NCBI RefSeq assembly: GCF_003217235.1
Contig: NZ_QJTF01000003.1
Location: 1-64,000, forward strand
Reading direction: 5' to 3'
Length of the DNA stretch: 64,000 nucleotides
Source of the DNA: Paramesorhizobium leguminum
Lineage (GTDB): Bacteria > Pseudomonadota > Alphaproteobacteria > Rhizobiales > Rhizobiaceae
The position numbers and the translations under genes were made by a program. The notes beneath the pieces are model-generated. The model did not search any database and was not told where the DNA came from. It worked only from the letters and a program-made list of their open reading frames with translations. Positions 1-8,316 of this stretch are shown here, piece after piece; position 1 is the stretch's first letter; the number at the start of each line of letters is the position of its first letter.

Positions 1-12
1 AAATGAAACTCA

Positions 13-49
13 AAGGGCTGAGCCCTGTACAATACAGGACCCAGCCCTT
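13..49. terminator. Hairpin at the left edge, possible terminator
   Basis: Arms AAGGGCTG and CAGCCCTT enclose a second stem CCTGTA/TACAGG with a three-base loop. There is no clear T tract on either side, so it could be a terminator for a gene outside the window or an intergenic repeat. Confidence 0.4.
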
Positions 50-150
50 AAATCGTCCCAGCCTTTAAACTGTCCAACTTTACGGGGTCAGTTCAGTTCC
101 GGGCTTTTTGCTTTTTCGTCGACCGCTCATATTCGACCTTCATAGGCCCG

Positions 151-462
151 TCAGTCGAACAGTTCCTCAAGCCATGATTTGCGCCGGCGGTGGCCTTTGT
201 GGCCGCCATATCCTTCATCGTAATGGCCGCGCGGCGGATAAGGTTGTGCTTGCGGCGCGGGCTGCGGGGCGTATGCTTGCGGCTGGGCCGGACGGGCTTC
301 TTCGCCAACGCTGCGCTCAAGGATCTTGTCGAGTTCGCCGCGATCCAGCCAGATGCCCCGGCATTTGGGACAATAGTCGATCTCGATGCCCTGGCGCTCA
401 CTCATAATCAGATCGACCCTGTCGATTGGACAAAGCAACCCGTGTCCTGCAACCTCTGCCAT
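151..462 (-). CDS. TFIIB-type zinc-ribbon protein
   Basis: A protein of about 103 residues that probably binds one zinc ion. The N-terminal 45 residues carry paired cysteines (LLCPIDRVDL, then YCPKCRGIWLDRGELDKI), the pattern of the zf-TFIIB family. The rest is a proline/alanine/glutamine-rich linker and a basic tail ending RRRKSWLEELFD. The start at 462 is chosen because AAGGAG lies six bases before it; an ATG two codons upstream overlaps that site. The cellular role of this family is unknown; members are small soluble proteins found next to stress or housekeeping genes. No operon partner is visible. Confidence 0.85.
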   Translation of the reverse strand: MAEVAGHGLLCPIDRVDLIMSERQGIEIDYCPKCRGIWLDRGELDKILERSVGEEARPAQPQAYAPQPAPQAQPYPPRGHYDEGYGGHKGHRRRKSWLEELFD

Positions 463-566
463 TACCATCTCCTTGTGTTTGTCTAGTTCAAGCCGGTCCC
501 GCATGGCTTATCCAAAATGGGCTTATCCAAAAAGTCTGCGGCTTTTTGCTGACGCGGGGCAACATT

Positions 567-1022
567 TCACCCCGCTTGCGGCGGAATCACGCCCTTGGTG
601 AACAGGAAGCAGCCGTAGAATCGCGTCTCGCCGGTGGTGATCACGCAATAGGCTTTCTTCGCTGCCTCATAGAAGGCGAAGCGCTCGATGCCGTACATTG
701 GGGTCCCCTCGCCCTCGACGCGGTCAATTTCCGCCTGCACTTCCCGCTGCACGAGAGGAACCTCTTCCGGCGCGCCCATCACTTCCATGCGTCCGGCGGC
801 GGGCTGCAACGGCGTGTCCAGCGGCAGAACCGACAAGATGGCTCTGATGGCGCGGGCGGCGGAAACATTATCGATGGAAAGAAGCTTGCCGAGGCGTGTC
901 TGTCGCGCGATAGCGTCGGATGGAAAGTTCGTATCCGTGACGACGAGCGTATCCCCATGCCCCATGGAACGCAGCGCATGAAGCACATCCGCATTCAGCG
1001 CCGGGTCGATATTCTTCAACAT
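567..1022 (-). CDS. RbsD/FucU-family sugar mutarotase
   Basis: A 151-residue protein of the RbsD/FucU family, which interconverts anomers of sugars such as fucose or ribose. Family features seen are the N-terminal LKNIDPALNADVLHALRSMGHGD, whose histidine matches the catalytic His of the family, and the C-terminal aromatic/Gly region near TTGETRFYGCFLF. The ATG at 1022 follows AGGAGG by nine bases, better than the TTG one codon upstream. No sugar kinase, isomerase or transporter lies beside it, so the substrate is open; the FucU-like (L-fucose) branch is more likely than RbsD because of the length and C-terminus. Confidence 0.8.
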   Translation of the reverse strand: MLKNIDPALNADVLHALRSMGHGDTLVVTDTNFPSDAIARQTRLGKLLSIDNVSAARAIRAILSVLPLDTPLQPAAGRMEVMGAPEEVPLVQREVQAEIDRVEGEGTPMYGIERFAFYEAAKKAYCVITTGETRFYGCFLFTKGVIPPQAG

Positions 1023-1139
1023 CAAAAATGCCTCCTGGAGGGTCTATCCCTCCGGGAGCTTATATATCAAGCCAAGGGTTGCCAATGGGAAGGAGGCAAC
1101 AGCCCATCGAGGGGGGGCTCGCCTCCATTCCTGGACTTC

Positions 1140-1643
1140 TCAAGCGGCCTGACGGTTGACTTTGCTTTCCGCCAGCGCGGTGAGCTTCTTGTCGGTCGCC
1201 TTTTCTTCCGCCAGGTTTGCTTCGAAAAGCGCGGCGCAATCCGCGCGCCCCAGTTCGTTCGCCCAGGCGATCAGCGTTCCGTAGCGTGTAATTTCATAGT
1301 GCTCGACAGCCTGCGCGGCAGCGATCAGCGCGGCGTCCATCACGTTCGCATCGTCGACCTCGCCGGTAATCTCATCGGTTTCCGCGATAATGCCGTCGAT
1401 CGCGGGGCAATTGACACCCCTCGCCTCCACGCCATAGAGCGCGAATGCTTCTTCCAGGCGTTGCACATGATTCCTCGTTTGGCCCAAATGTTGTTCGAAA
1501 CTCAGTTTCAAATCAGGACTGGTGGTCTTCTCCATCATTTGGGGAAGCGCCTTGGTGATCTGTTTTTCGGCGTAGTAGATATCGCGCATGGTATGCACGA
1601 AGAGGTCGTCCATCGAATGGATATCTTTCGAGAAAAAGCCCAT
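1140..1643 (-). CDS. YciE/YciF-type ferritin-like protein (DUF892)
   Basis: A 167-residue, all-helical ferritin-like protein. The opening residues MDDLFVHTMRDIYYAEKQI are the characteristic start of the YciF/DUF892 family, and the carboxylates and histidines needed for a di-iron site are present (YYAEKQ, FEQHLGQT, AVEHYEITRYGTL, EEKATDKKL). The family is induced by general stress and its biochemistry is poorly known. GGAAGGA precedes the ATG. It lies upstream of, and in the same direction as, the mutarotase gene, but the 117-base gap does not suggest tight coupling. Confidence 0.88.
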   Translation of the reverse strand: MGFFSKDIHSMDDLFVHTMRDIYYAEKQITKALPQMMEKTTSPDLKLSFEQHLGQTRNHVQRLEEAFALYGVEARGVNCPAIDGIIAETDEITGEVDDANVMDAALIAAAQAVEHYEITRYGTLIAWANELGRADCAALFEANLAEEKATDKKLTALAESKVNRQAA

Positions 1644-1868
1644 GATCGGTTCCTTCCGTGGCCTGTGAACACGCCCTGCCAGAGAGCTGAGGGTGGAACG
1701 CCGGCCCGGCGGTTTGGTTCCCTTTCAAACCCTTGGGAACTATGCTGCAATATGGTGGCCAGGATGGTTGGAATGTATCTTGAACAAACTGTTTATTCCC
1801 CGTTCATGGAGGGTTCACCCACGCTCCCATATATGAACCGCGAGTGAGCTTCTGGGGGACGGACGAGC

Positions 1869-2663
1869 ATGAAATCCGCTTTGCTGAAGGCGTTTTTGAC
1901 GACTTTAGCTGTCATAGTTTTCTGTGAACTGGTCTGCTCCGCCGGGCTATGGTGGATGGGAAGCGAAATCACGCTTTTCCCGCTCATCATGACGGCTGTC
2001 CTTCCCGCCCTGACCGTCTTTCCGATTGCACTTTTCAGCTTTGTGCAGAATCACCGGCTGAAGGTGACGCTGCGCGAGTTGAAGCTGGCACACCAGCAAT
2101 TGCAGGCCAAATCACGGATCGACGACATGACGGGGCTGCTCAATCGCGGTTCCTTTTTCGAGGCCATGAAGATCAGCCGCTCGCGGGTCGAAACAGGGGC
2201 GGCTCTTGCTATCGACGCCGACAGATTCAAAAGCATCAACGATACTTACGGTCATGCGATCGGCGACCGCGCCTTGAAGATCATCGCGTTCGCGTTGCAA
2301 AACGTGACCCGGAAGGGCGATATCGTCGGTAGAATCGGGGGGGAGGAATTCTGCATTTTCCTGCCCGGCGCATCGCGCGAAACCGCATTGCGCCTGGCCG
2401 AGCGGGTGCGCGCAGAAGTGGAAAACACACCGCTCTATACCGCGGCGAATCAGGTTCACCCCCTGACGATCAGCATCGGATGCGCCGTAGCATTCAAGCA
2501 TGAATCGAACTCGCAGGTGTTGAGCCGGGCCGACAAATGCCTCTACCGCGCCAAGCAGCGCGGCCGCAATTGCGTCGTCTATGATGATGGCGATGAACCC
2601 ACCGCCTACCACCTTCATCCTCGGCAGACGGAGGGGAATGAGAGGGATGCGCTCGGGAGTTAG
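1869..2663 (+). CDS. Membrane-anchored GGDEF diguanylate cyclase
   Basis: A 264-residue protein predicted to make cyclic di-GMP. Residues 5-32 and 36-60 are two membrane segments, residues 65-85 a short coiled linker, and the GGDEF domain follows (DDMTGLLNRG to the end). The active-site signature is intact as GGEEF at about 157-161, and RKGD lies exactly five residues before it, matching the RxxD inhibitory I-site. No sensory domain other than the membrane hairpin is present, so the signal may be membrane state or a partner protein. It appears monocistronic. Confidence 0.9.
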   Translation: MKSALLKAFLTTLAVIVFCELVCSAGLWWMGSEITLFPLIMTAVLPALTVFPIALFSFVQNHRLKVTLRELKLAHQQLQAKSRIDDMTGLLNRGSFFEAMKISRSRVETGAALAIDADRFKSINDTYGHAIGDRALKIIAFALQNVTRKGDIVGRIGGEEFCIFLPGASRETALRLAERVRAEVENTPLYTAANQVHPLTISIGCAVAFKHESNSQVLSRADKCLYRAKQRGRNCVVYDDGDEPTAYHLHPRQTEGNERDALGS

Positions 2664-2697
2664 TGATCAGAATCAGCTTGAGACAGCCTCTCCTCGC

Positions 2698-2807
2698 CGT
2701 CATTCTCGATCTTGTCCCGAGAACCTGCCATAAGCAAAAGAAAAAGCAATTGCGGTTCTAACAGATCAGCGGCAGTAGATTCTCGGGACAAGCCCCGAGA
2801 ATGACGC
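2698..2807. repeat. Nested palindromic repeat (CGTCATT...CTTGT type)
   Basis: Imperfect inverted repeat filling the gap between the cyclase and GNAT genes. Each arm (2698-2729 and 2771-2807) is itself a palindrome: the right arm has TTCTCGGG and CCCGAGAA flanking ACAAGC. It shares the outer frame CGTCATT...CTTGT...AAT with the element at 15538-15690. Confidence 0.75.
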
Positions 2808-2819
2808 CGGATTTATGCT

Positions 2820-3350
2820 CTAATCCCACGCCTCCACCTCTTCCTCCGACCAGCCGACGGGCTTGAAGCCCATTTTCTGATAGAGCTGAAGCGCGCGCGG
2901 ATTATCGAGCGAATTGGTATGGATCGTCACTTTCTTCGGCCCGTGCCACCAAGCCTGCGCGATCATCTCGGCAAGAAAGAAGCTTCCGAGCCCCCGCCCT
3001 TGGAAATCCGGCACCAGCCCGAAATAGACGATTTCCACCTCTTCCGGCAGACGCGCGAGATCCATCTCGGCAAAGCCGGCCGGACAGCCATCGGCGTGGA
3101 GCACATGAATTTCAGTGGCTCTGGCATTGATTACGGCGGCAACCTGCCGGTCGCTCTGCTTGCGCCGCAGCATCCAGTGGTGCGGCTTCCCGACCTGCTC
3201 ATAGAGATAACGGTAATAATGCACCGGCATGTTGCTCGCGCGCATGATTGCCAGTTTGGCGCCGATCGGCGTCGGCATGGAAACCGCGCTGCGTTCGGTC
3301 ATCTCCAGATGGGTGATCCGTGCGGTCAGCGTTTTTGGCTCGTCCGCCAT
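2820..3350 (-). CDS. GNAT-family N-acetyltransferase
   Basis: A 176-residue acetyltransferase using acetyl-CoA; the acceptor is unknown. The acetyl-CoA loop is QGRGLG (family Q/R-x-x-G-x-G/A), preceded by the beta strand EIVYFGLVPDF and followed by the C-terminal motif NPRALQLYQKMGFK, typical of GNAT enzymes. The ATG at 3350 is one base beyond the sseA stop codon, so translation is probably coupled and the gene is the last of the cysK-alaX-sseA cluster. An upstream in-frame start would lie within sseA and is unlikely. Confidence 0.88.
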   Translation of the reverse strand: MADEPKTLTARITHLEMTERSAVSMPTPIGAKLAIMRASNMPVHYYRYLYEQVGKPHHWMLRRKQSDRQVAAVINARATEIHVLHADGCPAGFAEMDLARLPEEVEIVYFGLVPDFQGRGLGSFFLAEMIAQAWWHGPKKVTIHTNSLDNPRALQLYQKMGFKPVGWSEEEVEAWD

Positions 3351-3351
3351 T

Positions 3352-4206
3352 CTATTTCGCCTCACCCGTTTCAACGGGCGTATCGGCGCGGCTACCCCAC
3401 TCGCTCCACGATCCATCATAGAGCAGATTGTCCTTGTGGCCGAGCGATTCCAGCGCCAGCGTAATCACCGCAGCCGTCACGCCAGAACCGCAGCTCGTCA
3501 CCACGGGCTTGGTGAGATCAATGCCCGCCTTGTCGAATATTTCCTCCAATTCCTCGAGATTTTTCAATTCGCCATCTTTCACGAGGCTGGCGACTGGCAC
3601 GTTTCTCGCACCCGGCATATGGCCGGAACGCATTCCCGCGCGCGGCTCCGGCTCATCGCCGCTGAACCGGCCCGGAGCGCGAGCATCGGCGATCTGCACC
3701 GAGCCGGTCTCCACGATTTCCCGCATTTTCTCGAAACTCGCCACGCGGCTCATATCGCTGTGGGCAATGAACGCCGAAGGTGCGATCTTCGTTACTTTCG
3801 CCGTAACGGGCCGCCCTTCCCGCTTCCAGCGGTCGAACCCTCCATCGAGCACAAGCACATTTTTCGCCCCCATGGTGCGCAACAGCCACCAGACGCGCGG
3901 CGCGGTATACATTCCCGGACCATCGTAGACGATAATCGTATCCTCCACGGTCAATCCCATGGCGCTCATCTCGCGCTCAAAATCCGCCTCCGACGGGATG
4001 GTATGCGGGAGGCCGGAAGAGCGATCGGCAATTTTGTCCTGATCGTAAAATATCGCGCCCGGAATATGCGCGGCATCAAACTCGCCGCGCGGGTCGCGAT
4101 TTTGCGCCGGCAGATACCAGGAGGCGTCAAGGATGGACAGGCCGGGCTCGTCCAGATGCTTTTCCAGCCAGTCGGCGGAAACGACGAAGGGGCTTTTCTT
4201 GGTCAA
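3352..4206 (-). CDS. sseA: 3-mercaptopyruvate sulfurtransferase
   Basis: A tandem rhodanese of 284 residues that moves sulfur from 3-mercaptopyruvate to cyanide or protein thiols in cysteine catabolism. Domain 1 spans about residues 5-140 and domain 2 about 165-275. The catalytic loop CGSGVTA with its cysteine is the mercaptopyruvate-transferase signature, distinct from thiosulfate rhodaneses. The TTG at 4206 is preferred: AAGGAG sits six bases upstream. In-frame ATGs at 4224 and 4260 have poor ribosome sites, and the extra residues they add are translated from the palindromic repeat at 4221-4262. It sits between alaX and the GNAT gene. Confidence 0.93.
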   Translation of the reverse strand: MTKKSPFVVSADWLEKHLDEPGLSILDASWYLPAQNRDPRGEFDAAHIPGAIFYDQDKIADRSSGLPHTIPSEADFEREMSAMGLTVEDTIIVYDGPGMYTAPRVWWLLRTMGAKNVLVLDGGFDRWKREGRPVTAKVTKIAPSAFIAHSDMSRVASFEKMREIVETGSVQIADARAPGRFSGDEPEPRAGMRSGHMPGARNVPVASLVKDGELKNLEELEEIFDKAGIDLTKPVVTSCGSGVTAAVITLALESLGHKDNLLYDGSWSEWGSRADTPVETGEAK

Positions 4207-4220
4207 TTTACTCTCCTTGA

Positions 4221-4262
4221 GCATGGTCCCGAAAAGTTGCAGAGTTCCAGGTAAGACCATGC
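4221..4262. repeat. 42-bp palindromic repeat, copy 1
   Basis: Ends GCATGGTC and GACCATGC are inverted; the core reads CCGAAAAGTTGCAG. It lies between alaX and sseA, just upstream of the sseA ribosome site. The mismatched base of each end is compensated in the other (GGTC/GACC here, GATC/GATC in copy 2). Confidence 0.9.
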
Positions 4263-4275
4263 GGCTAAAGTATGA

Positions 4276-4317
4276 GCATGATCCCGAAAAGTTGCAGACT
4301 TCCAGGTAAGATCATGC
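4276..4317. repeat. 42-bp palindromic repeat, copy 2
   Basis: Second copy of the GCATGATC...GATCATGC element, 13 bases from copy 1 and in the same orientation. The alaX stop codon lies in its conserved flank GCGGCTAAACC. Confidence 0.9.
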
Positions 4318-4319
4318 GG

Positions 4320-5066
4320 CTAAACCAACGGCAGAGAGCCGAAACGGATGCGGAACCGCCGGTTCTCCTTGCCCTTCTTCTCGATCTTGCCGATATGGAT
4401 TTCGCCGACCTCCTGCGTCCCGGCCACATGCGTTCCACCGCAAGGCTGCGAATCGATCGTGCCGTCCTCCCCGATGACCACCAGCCGGATCTGGCCATTG
4501 CCGATGGGCGGACGAACATTCTTCGACTTTATCAGCCCCGGATTGGCTGACAATTCTTCATCCGTGATCCAGCGGGTCGAGACAGGTGCATTCGCCCGCA
4601 CCATCTCCATCAGCCGTTCCGTCACGTTCTCGCGGGTATAGGACGGGTCGGGCAGGTCGAAATCGATCCGGCTTTCCTCCTCGCCCACTGCCGCGCCGGT
4701 GATCGGAAACGGGCAAACCACCGACAACAGATGACAGGCCGTGTGCATCCGCATCAGGCGAAAGCGGCGCGGCCAATCCACATGCAACGTCAGCTTCTCG
4801 CCGATTTCAGGGACGGCCTGTCCTTCCGCTGGAATATGGATGATCTCATTCTTCGTCTCACCCGTCACCGTCGCCGCGATCTCTATGCGCGAGCCGTCGG
4901 AGCGCTCGAAATAGCCGATATCGCCCGGCTGGCCGCCCGATGTGGCGTAGAAATTCGTGGCATCGAGAACAATACCGCCATGCTCGTTGATGGCGAGCAC
5001 CACGCCCTCCGCCGTCGCTAAATAGGCATCGTCGCGGAAAAGCGCTTTCGTCTCGTAAGCCATCAT
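4320..5066 (-). CDS. alaX: Alanyl-tRNA editing protein, AlaX type
   Basis: A 248-residue stand-alone homologue of the editing domain of alanyl-tRNA synthetase; such proteins deacylate Ser- or Gly-tRNA(Ala). The N-terminal part has the beta-barrel signature DATNFYATSGGQPGDIG. The zinc and catalytic motifs are both present: HTACHLL (HxxxH) in the middle and CGGTHV near residue 210. The start overlaps the cysK stop by four bases (ATGA); a second ATG one codon later is equally possible. Its position in a cysteine-metabolism operon hints at a link between serine/cysteine pools and tRNA quality control, which is inference. Confidence 0.9.
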   Translation of the reverse strand: MMAYETKALFRDDAYLATAEGVVLAINEHGGIVLDATNFYATSGGQPGDIGYFERSDGSRIEIAATVTGETKNEIIHIPAEGQAVPEIGEKLTLHVDWPRRFRLMRMHTACHLLSVVCPFPITGAAVGEEESRIDFDLPDPSYTRENVTERLMEMVRANAPVSTRWITDEELSANPGLIKSKNVRPPIGNGQIRLVVIGEDGTIDSQPCGGTHVAGTQEVGEIHIGKIEKKGKENRRFRIRFGSLPLV

Positions 5067-6103
5067 TGAGCCTCGTAAGGGACGGAAATGTCAACCTTGG
5101 TTTCCAGCCAGCCCGGAACCGGCAAATCCCTGGCGCGCAGGAATTCCGGATTGAACATCTTCGACTGGTAGCGGTTGCCATAGTCGCACAGCACGGTGAC
5201 GATTGTATGCCCGGGTCCCAGATCCCGCGCCAGCCGGATTGCGCCGGCAATATTGATGCCGGACGAACCGCCAAGGCAAAGCCCCTCCTCCGTTACCAGA
5301 TCGAAAACGATGTCCAAGGCTTCGCTGTCCGGTATCCGGTAGGCGAAATCCGGCGTAAAGCCTTCCAGATTTGCCGTGATGCGCCCCTGCCCTATTCCCT
5401 CGGTGATCGAGCTTCCCTCGGATTTCAATTCGCCATCCGTGTACCATGAATAAAGCGCGGCGCCGTAAGGATCGGCAAGGCCGATCCTGATCTTGTCGCT
5501 CCTGGCCTTCAGCCCCATGCCGATGCCCGCCAGTGTGCCGCCCGAGCCGACGGCGCAAATGAACCCGTCCACCTTGCCATCCGTATCGCGCCATATTTCT
5601 TCCGCCGTTGTCTCGATATGCGCCTGCCGGTTCACCTGATTGTCGAACTGGTTGGCCCATATCGCGCCCGCGGGCTCGCTCTTCGCCAGTTCCTCAGCAA
5701 GACGGCCGGACAGGCGCACATAATTGTTCGGGTTCTTGTAGGGAACCGCCGGCACTTCGATCAGCTCCGCGCCAAGCAGACGCAGCGCTTCCTTCTTTTC
5801 CTGGGATTGGGTCTCGGGAATGACAATAACCGTGCGGTATCCAAGCGCCTTGGCGACCATGGTGAGCCCGATGCCGGTATTGCCCGCCGTCCCCTCGACA
5901 ATGACACCGCCGGGCTTCAACAGCCCGTTGCGCTCCGCATCGCGAATAATATAGAGCGCGGCGCGGTCCTTGACCGATTGGCCAGGATTGAGAAACTCCG
6001 CCTTGCCGTAGATGTCGCAGCCGGTGATTTCGGACGCCTTTTTCAACTTTATCAGCGGCGTATTACCAATCGCGTCGATCACCGAACCCAGCATTCCGAA
6101 CAT
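5063..6103 (-). CDS. cysK: PLP-dependent cysteine synthase family protein
   Basis: A 346-residue fold-type II PLP enzyme expected to make cysteine from O-acetylserine and sulfide. The PLP lysine is in NPGQSVKDRAA, the asparagine loop is EGTAGNTGIGL, and the phosphate-binding loop is GSGGTLAGIG. These match cysteine synthases more than cystathionine beta-synthase, as no CBS or heme domain is attached. The ATG three codons downstream (6094) has a better-spaced AAGGA site and may be the true start. It heads the cluster cysK-alaX-sseA-GNAT. A second biosynthetic cysteine synthase elsewhere in the genome is possible. Confidence 0.88.
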   Translation of the reverse strand: MFGMLGSVIDAIGNTPLIKLKKASEITGCDIYGKAEFLNPGQSVKDRAALYIIRDAERNGLLKPGGVIVEGTAGNTGIGLTMVAKALGYRTVIVIPETQSQEKKEALRLLGAELIEVPAVPYKNPNNYVRLSGRLAEELAKSEPAGAIWANQFDNQVNRQAHIETTAEEIWRDTDGKVDGFICAVGSGGTLAGIGMGLKARSDKIRIGLADPYGAALYSWYTDGELKSEGSSITEGIGQGRITANLEGFTPDFAYRIPDSEALDIVFDLVTEEGLCLGGSSGINIAGAIRLARDLGPGHTIVTVLCDYGNRYQSKMFNPEFLRARDLPVPGWLETKVDISVPYEAQ

Positions 6104-6180
6104 CCTTTTTCACTTTCGATGCGAAACTATTGGCTGGCTTGATACCGTTCAAGCAAATGTTTTCCGGGAATACGCCAGGC

Positions 6181-6218
6181 AAAAGAAAAGCCCCGCCGCG
6201 ATTTCGCGCAGCGGGGCT
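6181..6218 (-). terminator. Rho-independent terminator of rhlE
   Basis: On the minus strand AGCCCCGC pairs with GCGGGGCT, extended by CGCG/CGCG around an AAAT loop, and is followed by CTTTTCTTTT. It lies 26 bases beyond the helicase stop codon and separates rhlE from cysK. Confidence 0.88.
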
Positions 6219-6243
6219 CGATAGTCATAGCTTTAGAAAAACC

Positions 6244-7656
6244 TCAGGCAGCTCTGCTGCCGCCGCCACGGCTCTTGCGGCGGAATGGCTTCTTGTTCTG
6301 CGGGGCGCTCTGGTTGTCGCGCCCGGCGCCGTCATTGGTCCAGATAGCCTCGCTGCGGCCCTCGCGGCGTTCGCCGCCAGACCGCTGCCCAAACTTCTGA
6401 CCCGCTTTCTGGCCCGGCCTCTGGCCGGATTTCGACCTGTTGCGGTGATCGGAGCGATCGGACGAGCTTTCGGCGCGTTCCGTGCTCGGCCCGACCGGCA
6501 CAGGGCCCATCGCGGCCGGTGCATCCTTCATCGGCAGCTTCATGCGGATCACCCGCTCCACTGCCTTGAGCTTGGCGTTCTCGGCGCCCGGATCGTAAAG
6601 CGTTATCGCCGCTCCGCTCGCGCCATTGCGCCCGGTACGGCCGATACGGTGCACATAGCTTTCCGGCTCATCCGGCAGGTCGTAATTGACGACATGGCTG
6701 ATGCCGACAACGTCGATGCCACGTGCAGCGATATCCGTCGCCACCAGAATGCGCACTGAACCGTCCTTGAAGCCGTTGAGCGCGCGCTGGCGCGCGTTCT
6801 GCGACTTGTTGCCATGGATCGCGGCGACAACGAAACCGTCGCGCTCCAGATTGCGGGTCACGGCATCGGCGCCATGCTTGGTGCGGGTAAAGACGATGAC
6901 CGAGGCCATCGACGGGTCCGTCAGCATTCCCGACAGGACGCGTTTCTTTTCCTTCGTCACGACAGGATGCACAACTTGCGTGATTTCGGCAGCGGCCGTG
7001 CCCTGCGGCGCCACTTCGACACGCACGGGGTCACGCAGCAGGCTTGTCGCGAGCGAAGCTATTTCCTGCGGCATGGTGGCCGAGAACAACGCCGTCTGAC
7101 GGTCCTTGCGCGTCGCCTTGGCGATGCGCTTCACATCATTGATGAAGCCCATGTCGAGCATCCGGTCGGCCTCATCGAGCACCAGCCAGCGGGTGTCCGA
7201 GAGATCAACGCAGTTTTCACGCACCAGATCCGTCAGCCGGCCAGGCGTGGCGATGAGAACATCGACGCCCGGCTGCATCTTCTTGATCTGCGACAGACGC
7301 GATACGCCGCCCAGAATGAGCGCGGTGGAGACATGCGAGCCTTTCGACAGGGTGCGGATCGTCTCTTCGATCTGCACCGCGAGCTCGCGCGTCGGGGCCA
7401 AGATCAATGCTCGCGCAGTCTTGCCCTTGCGCTTGTCGCCAAGGCCGATGATCTTGGACAGGATCGGCAGGCTGAACGCCGCCGTCTTGCCGGATCCGGT
7501 CTGCGCGATGCCGAGAATGTCCCGGCCCTCGATCTGTGCGGGGATCGACTGCTGCTGGATCGGCTTCGGCTCGGTCATGCCGGCATTTTCCGTGGCTTTC
7601 AGAAGCACGCCGGTAATGCCCAATGCGGCAAAGCCGCTCGTTTCAATATTTTCCAA
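6244..7656 (-). CDS. rhlE: DEAD-box ATP-dependent RNA helicase, RhlE type
   Basis: A helicase of about 470 residues that unwinds structured RNA. Motifs in order: Q motif (PKPIQQQSIP), Walker A AQTGSGKT, PTRELA, TPGR, DEAD (LDEADRMLD), SAT, then domain 2 with ARGIDV and HRIGRTGR. After residue ~380 a disordered tail rich in Arg, Ser, Gly and Gln (RSKSGQRPGQKAGQ) gives non-specific RNA affinity, as in RhlE relatives. The TTG at 7656 follows AGAGAGA. An in-frame ATG at 7719 would translate a leader able to form a GC-rich hairpin (CGGAC...GTCCG), so it is less likely. In many bacteria such genes are cold- or ribosome-stress-responsive. Confidence 0.93.
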   Translation of the reverse strand: MENIETSGFAALGITGVLLKATENAGMTEPKPIQQQSIPAQIEGRDILGIAQTGSGKTAAFSLPILSKIIGLGDKRKGKTARALILAPTRELAVQIEETIRTLSKGSHVSTALILGGVSRLSQIKKMQPGVDVLIATPGRLTDLVRENCVDLSDTRWLVLDEADRMLDMGFINDVKRIAKATRKDRQTALFSATMPQEIASLATSLLRDPVRVEVAPQGTAAAEITQVVHPVVTKEKKRVLSGMLTDPSMASVIVFTRTKHGADAVTRNLERDGFVVAAIHGNKSQNARQRALNGFKDGSVRILVATDIAARGIDVVGISHVVNYDLPDEPESYVHRIGRTGRNGASGAAITLYDPGAENAKLKAVERVIRMKLPMKDAPAAMGPVPVGPSTERAESSSDRSDHRNRSKSGQRPGQKAGQKFGQRSGGERREGRSEAIWTNDGAGRDNQSAPQNKKPFRRKSRGGGSRAA

Positions 7657-8019
7657 TTCAATCTCTCTCAAGCGGACGCCGGTGTTTCCGGTCCGCGAAA
7701 CGTCACACGGCAGGCGCAACCTGCCGGCAATTCAATTTCTGTAAACGACGAAGCGCTGGAACATGATGTTCCCACGCGACTTGCGCTGCCGTATTCTTGT
7801 CAGCCCACGGCTTATTCCGCGAGGACAAGTTAGACGCAACGTAGTCCGTGCCGCGCATGGTCCCGAAAAGTTGAAGGCTTCTCGGATAGGATCATGCGCA
7901 TCAATATGGGAAAGCCGGAATGATCCGGCCCAAGCGCCTGCCCGTCATATGGAGGCATTCGCCTGAAATTGCAACTGATTTTATTGTGCGGTGCGAAATG
8001 CGCGCGCTCCCGTGGCCCT
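7657..8019. other. Intergenic region upstream of rhlE
   Basis: About 360 bases without a credible gene. It contains the structured rhlE leader, the perfect 15-base palindrome GGAACATGATGTTCC at 7758-7772, and a diverged copy of the 42-bp repeat at 7855-7897. The rest shows no feature I can name. Confidence 0.6.
7855..7897. repeat. 42-bp palindromic repeat, copy 3 (diverged)
   Basis: GCATGGTC...GATCATGC ends with the core CCGAAAAGTTGAAGG. It is more diverged internally than the copies at 4221, 4276 and 19621. Confidence 0.75.
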
Positions 8020-8304
8020 TCATGCCACTGATTTAAGCGGCTTCACATCTGGCAGCTTACGCTCAAGCGCCATGGAGAGCTCATAGTTCGTCTGCAACGC
8101 CATCCATGCCCTTGCCGTCCCTGCTCCTGCGCGCTCCAGCCGGATCGCAAGATCAGAGCTAATCCCTGATTTCCCATTGATAACACGAGAAAGCGTCGTG
8201 CGGGCGATACCGAGACGCTGCGCCGCTTCAGTTACTTCAAGTCCGAGCGGTATCAAAACATCCTCGCGCAGCATTTCACCGGGATGCGGATGGTTCTTCA
8301 TCAT
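8020..8304 (-). CDS. higA: HigA-family antitoxin (XRE helix-turn-helix)
   Basis: An antitoxin of about 94 residues that binds and neutralises HigB and represses the operon. It opens with the family motif NHPHPGEMLREDVL and has a helix-turn-helix at about residues 25-55 (VTEAAQRLGIARTTLSRVIN). The ATG at 8304 is chosen because GGAG lies seven bases before it; the ATG at 8310 is too close to that site. It follows higB by only a few bases, in the toxin-first order typical of higBA. Confidence 0.92.
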   Translation of the reverse strand: MMKNHPHPGEMLREDVLIPLGLEVTEAAQRLGIARTTLSRVINGKSGISSDLAIRLERAGAGTARAWMALQTNYELSMALERKLPDVKPLKSVA

Positions 8305-8316
8305 GACCATTCTCCT

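Noticed and set aside
426-1847. 473-codon open frame on the plus strand
   Set aside because: It is the antisense shadow of the mutarotase and YciF-like genes; both of those have family motifs and ribosome sites, while this frame has neither.
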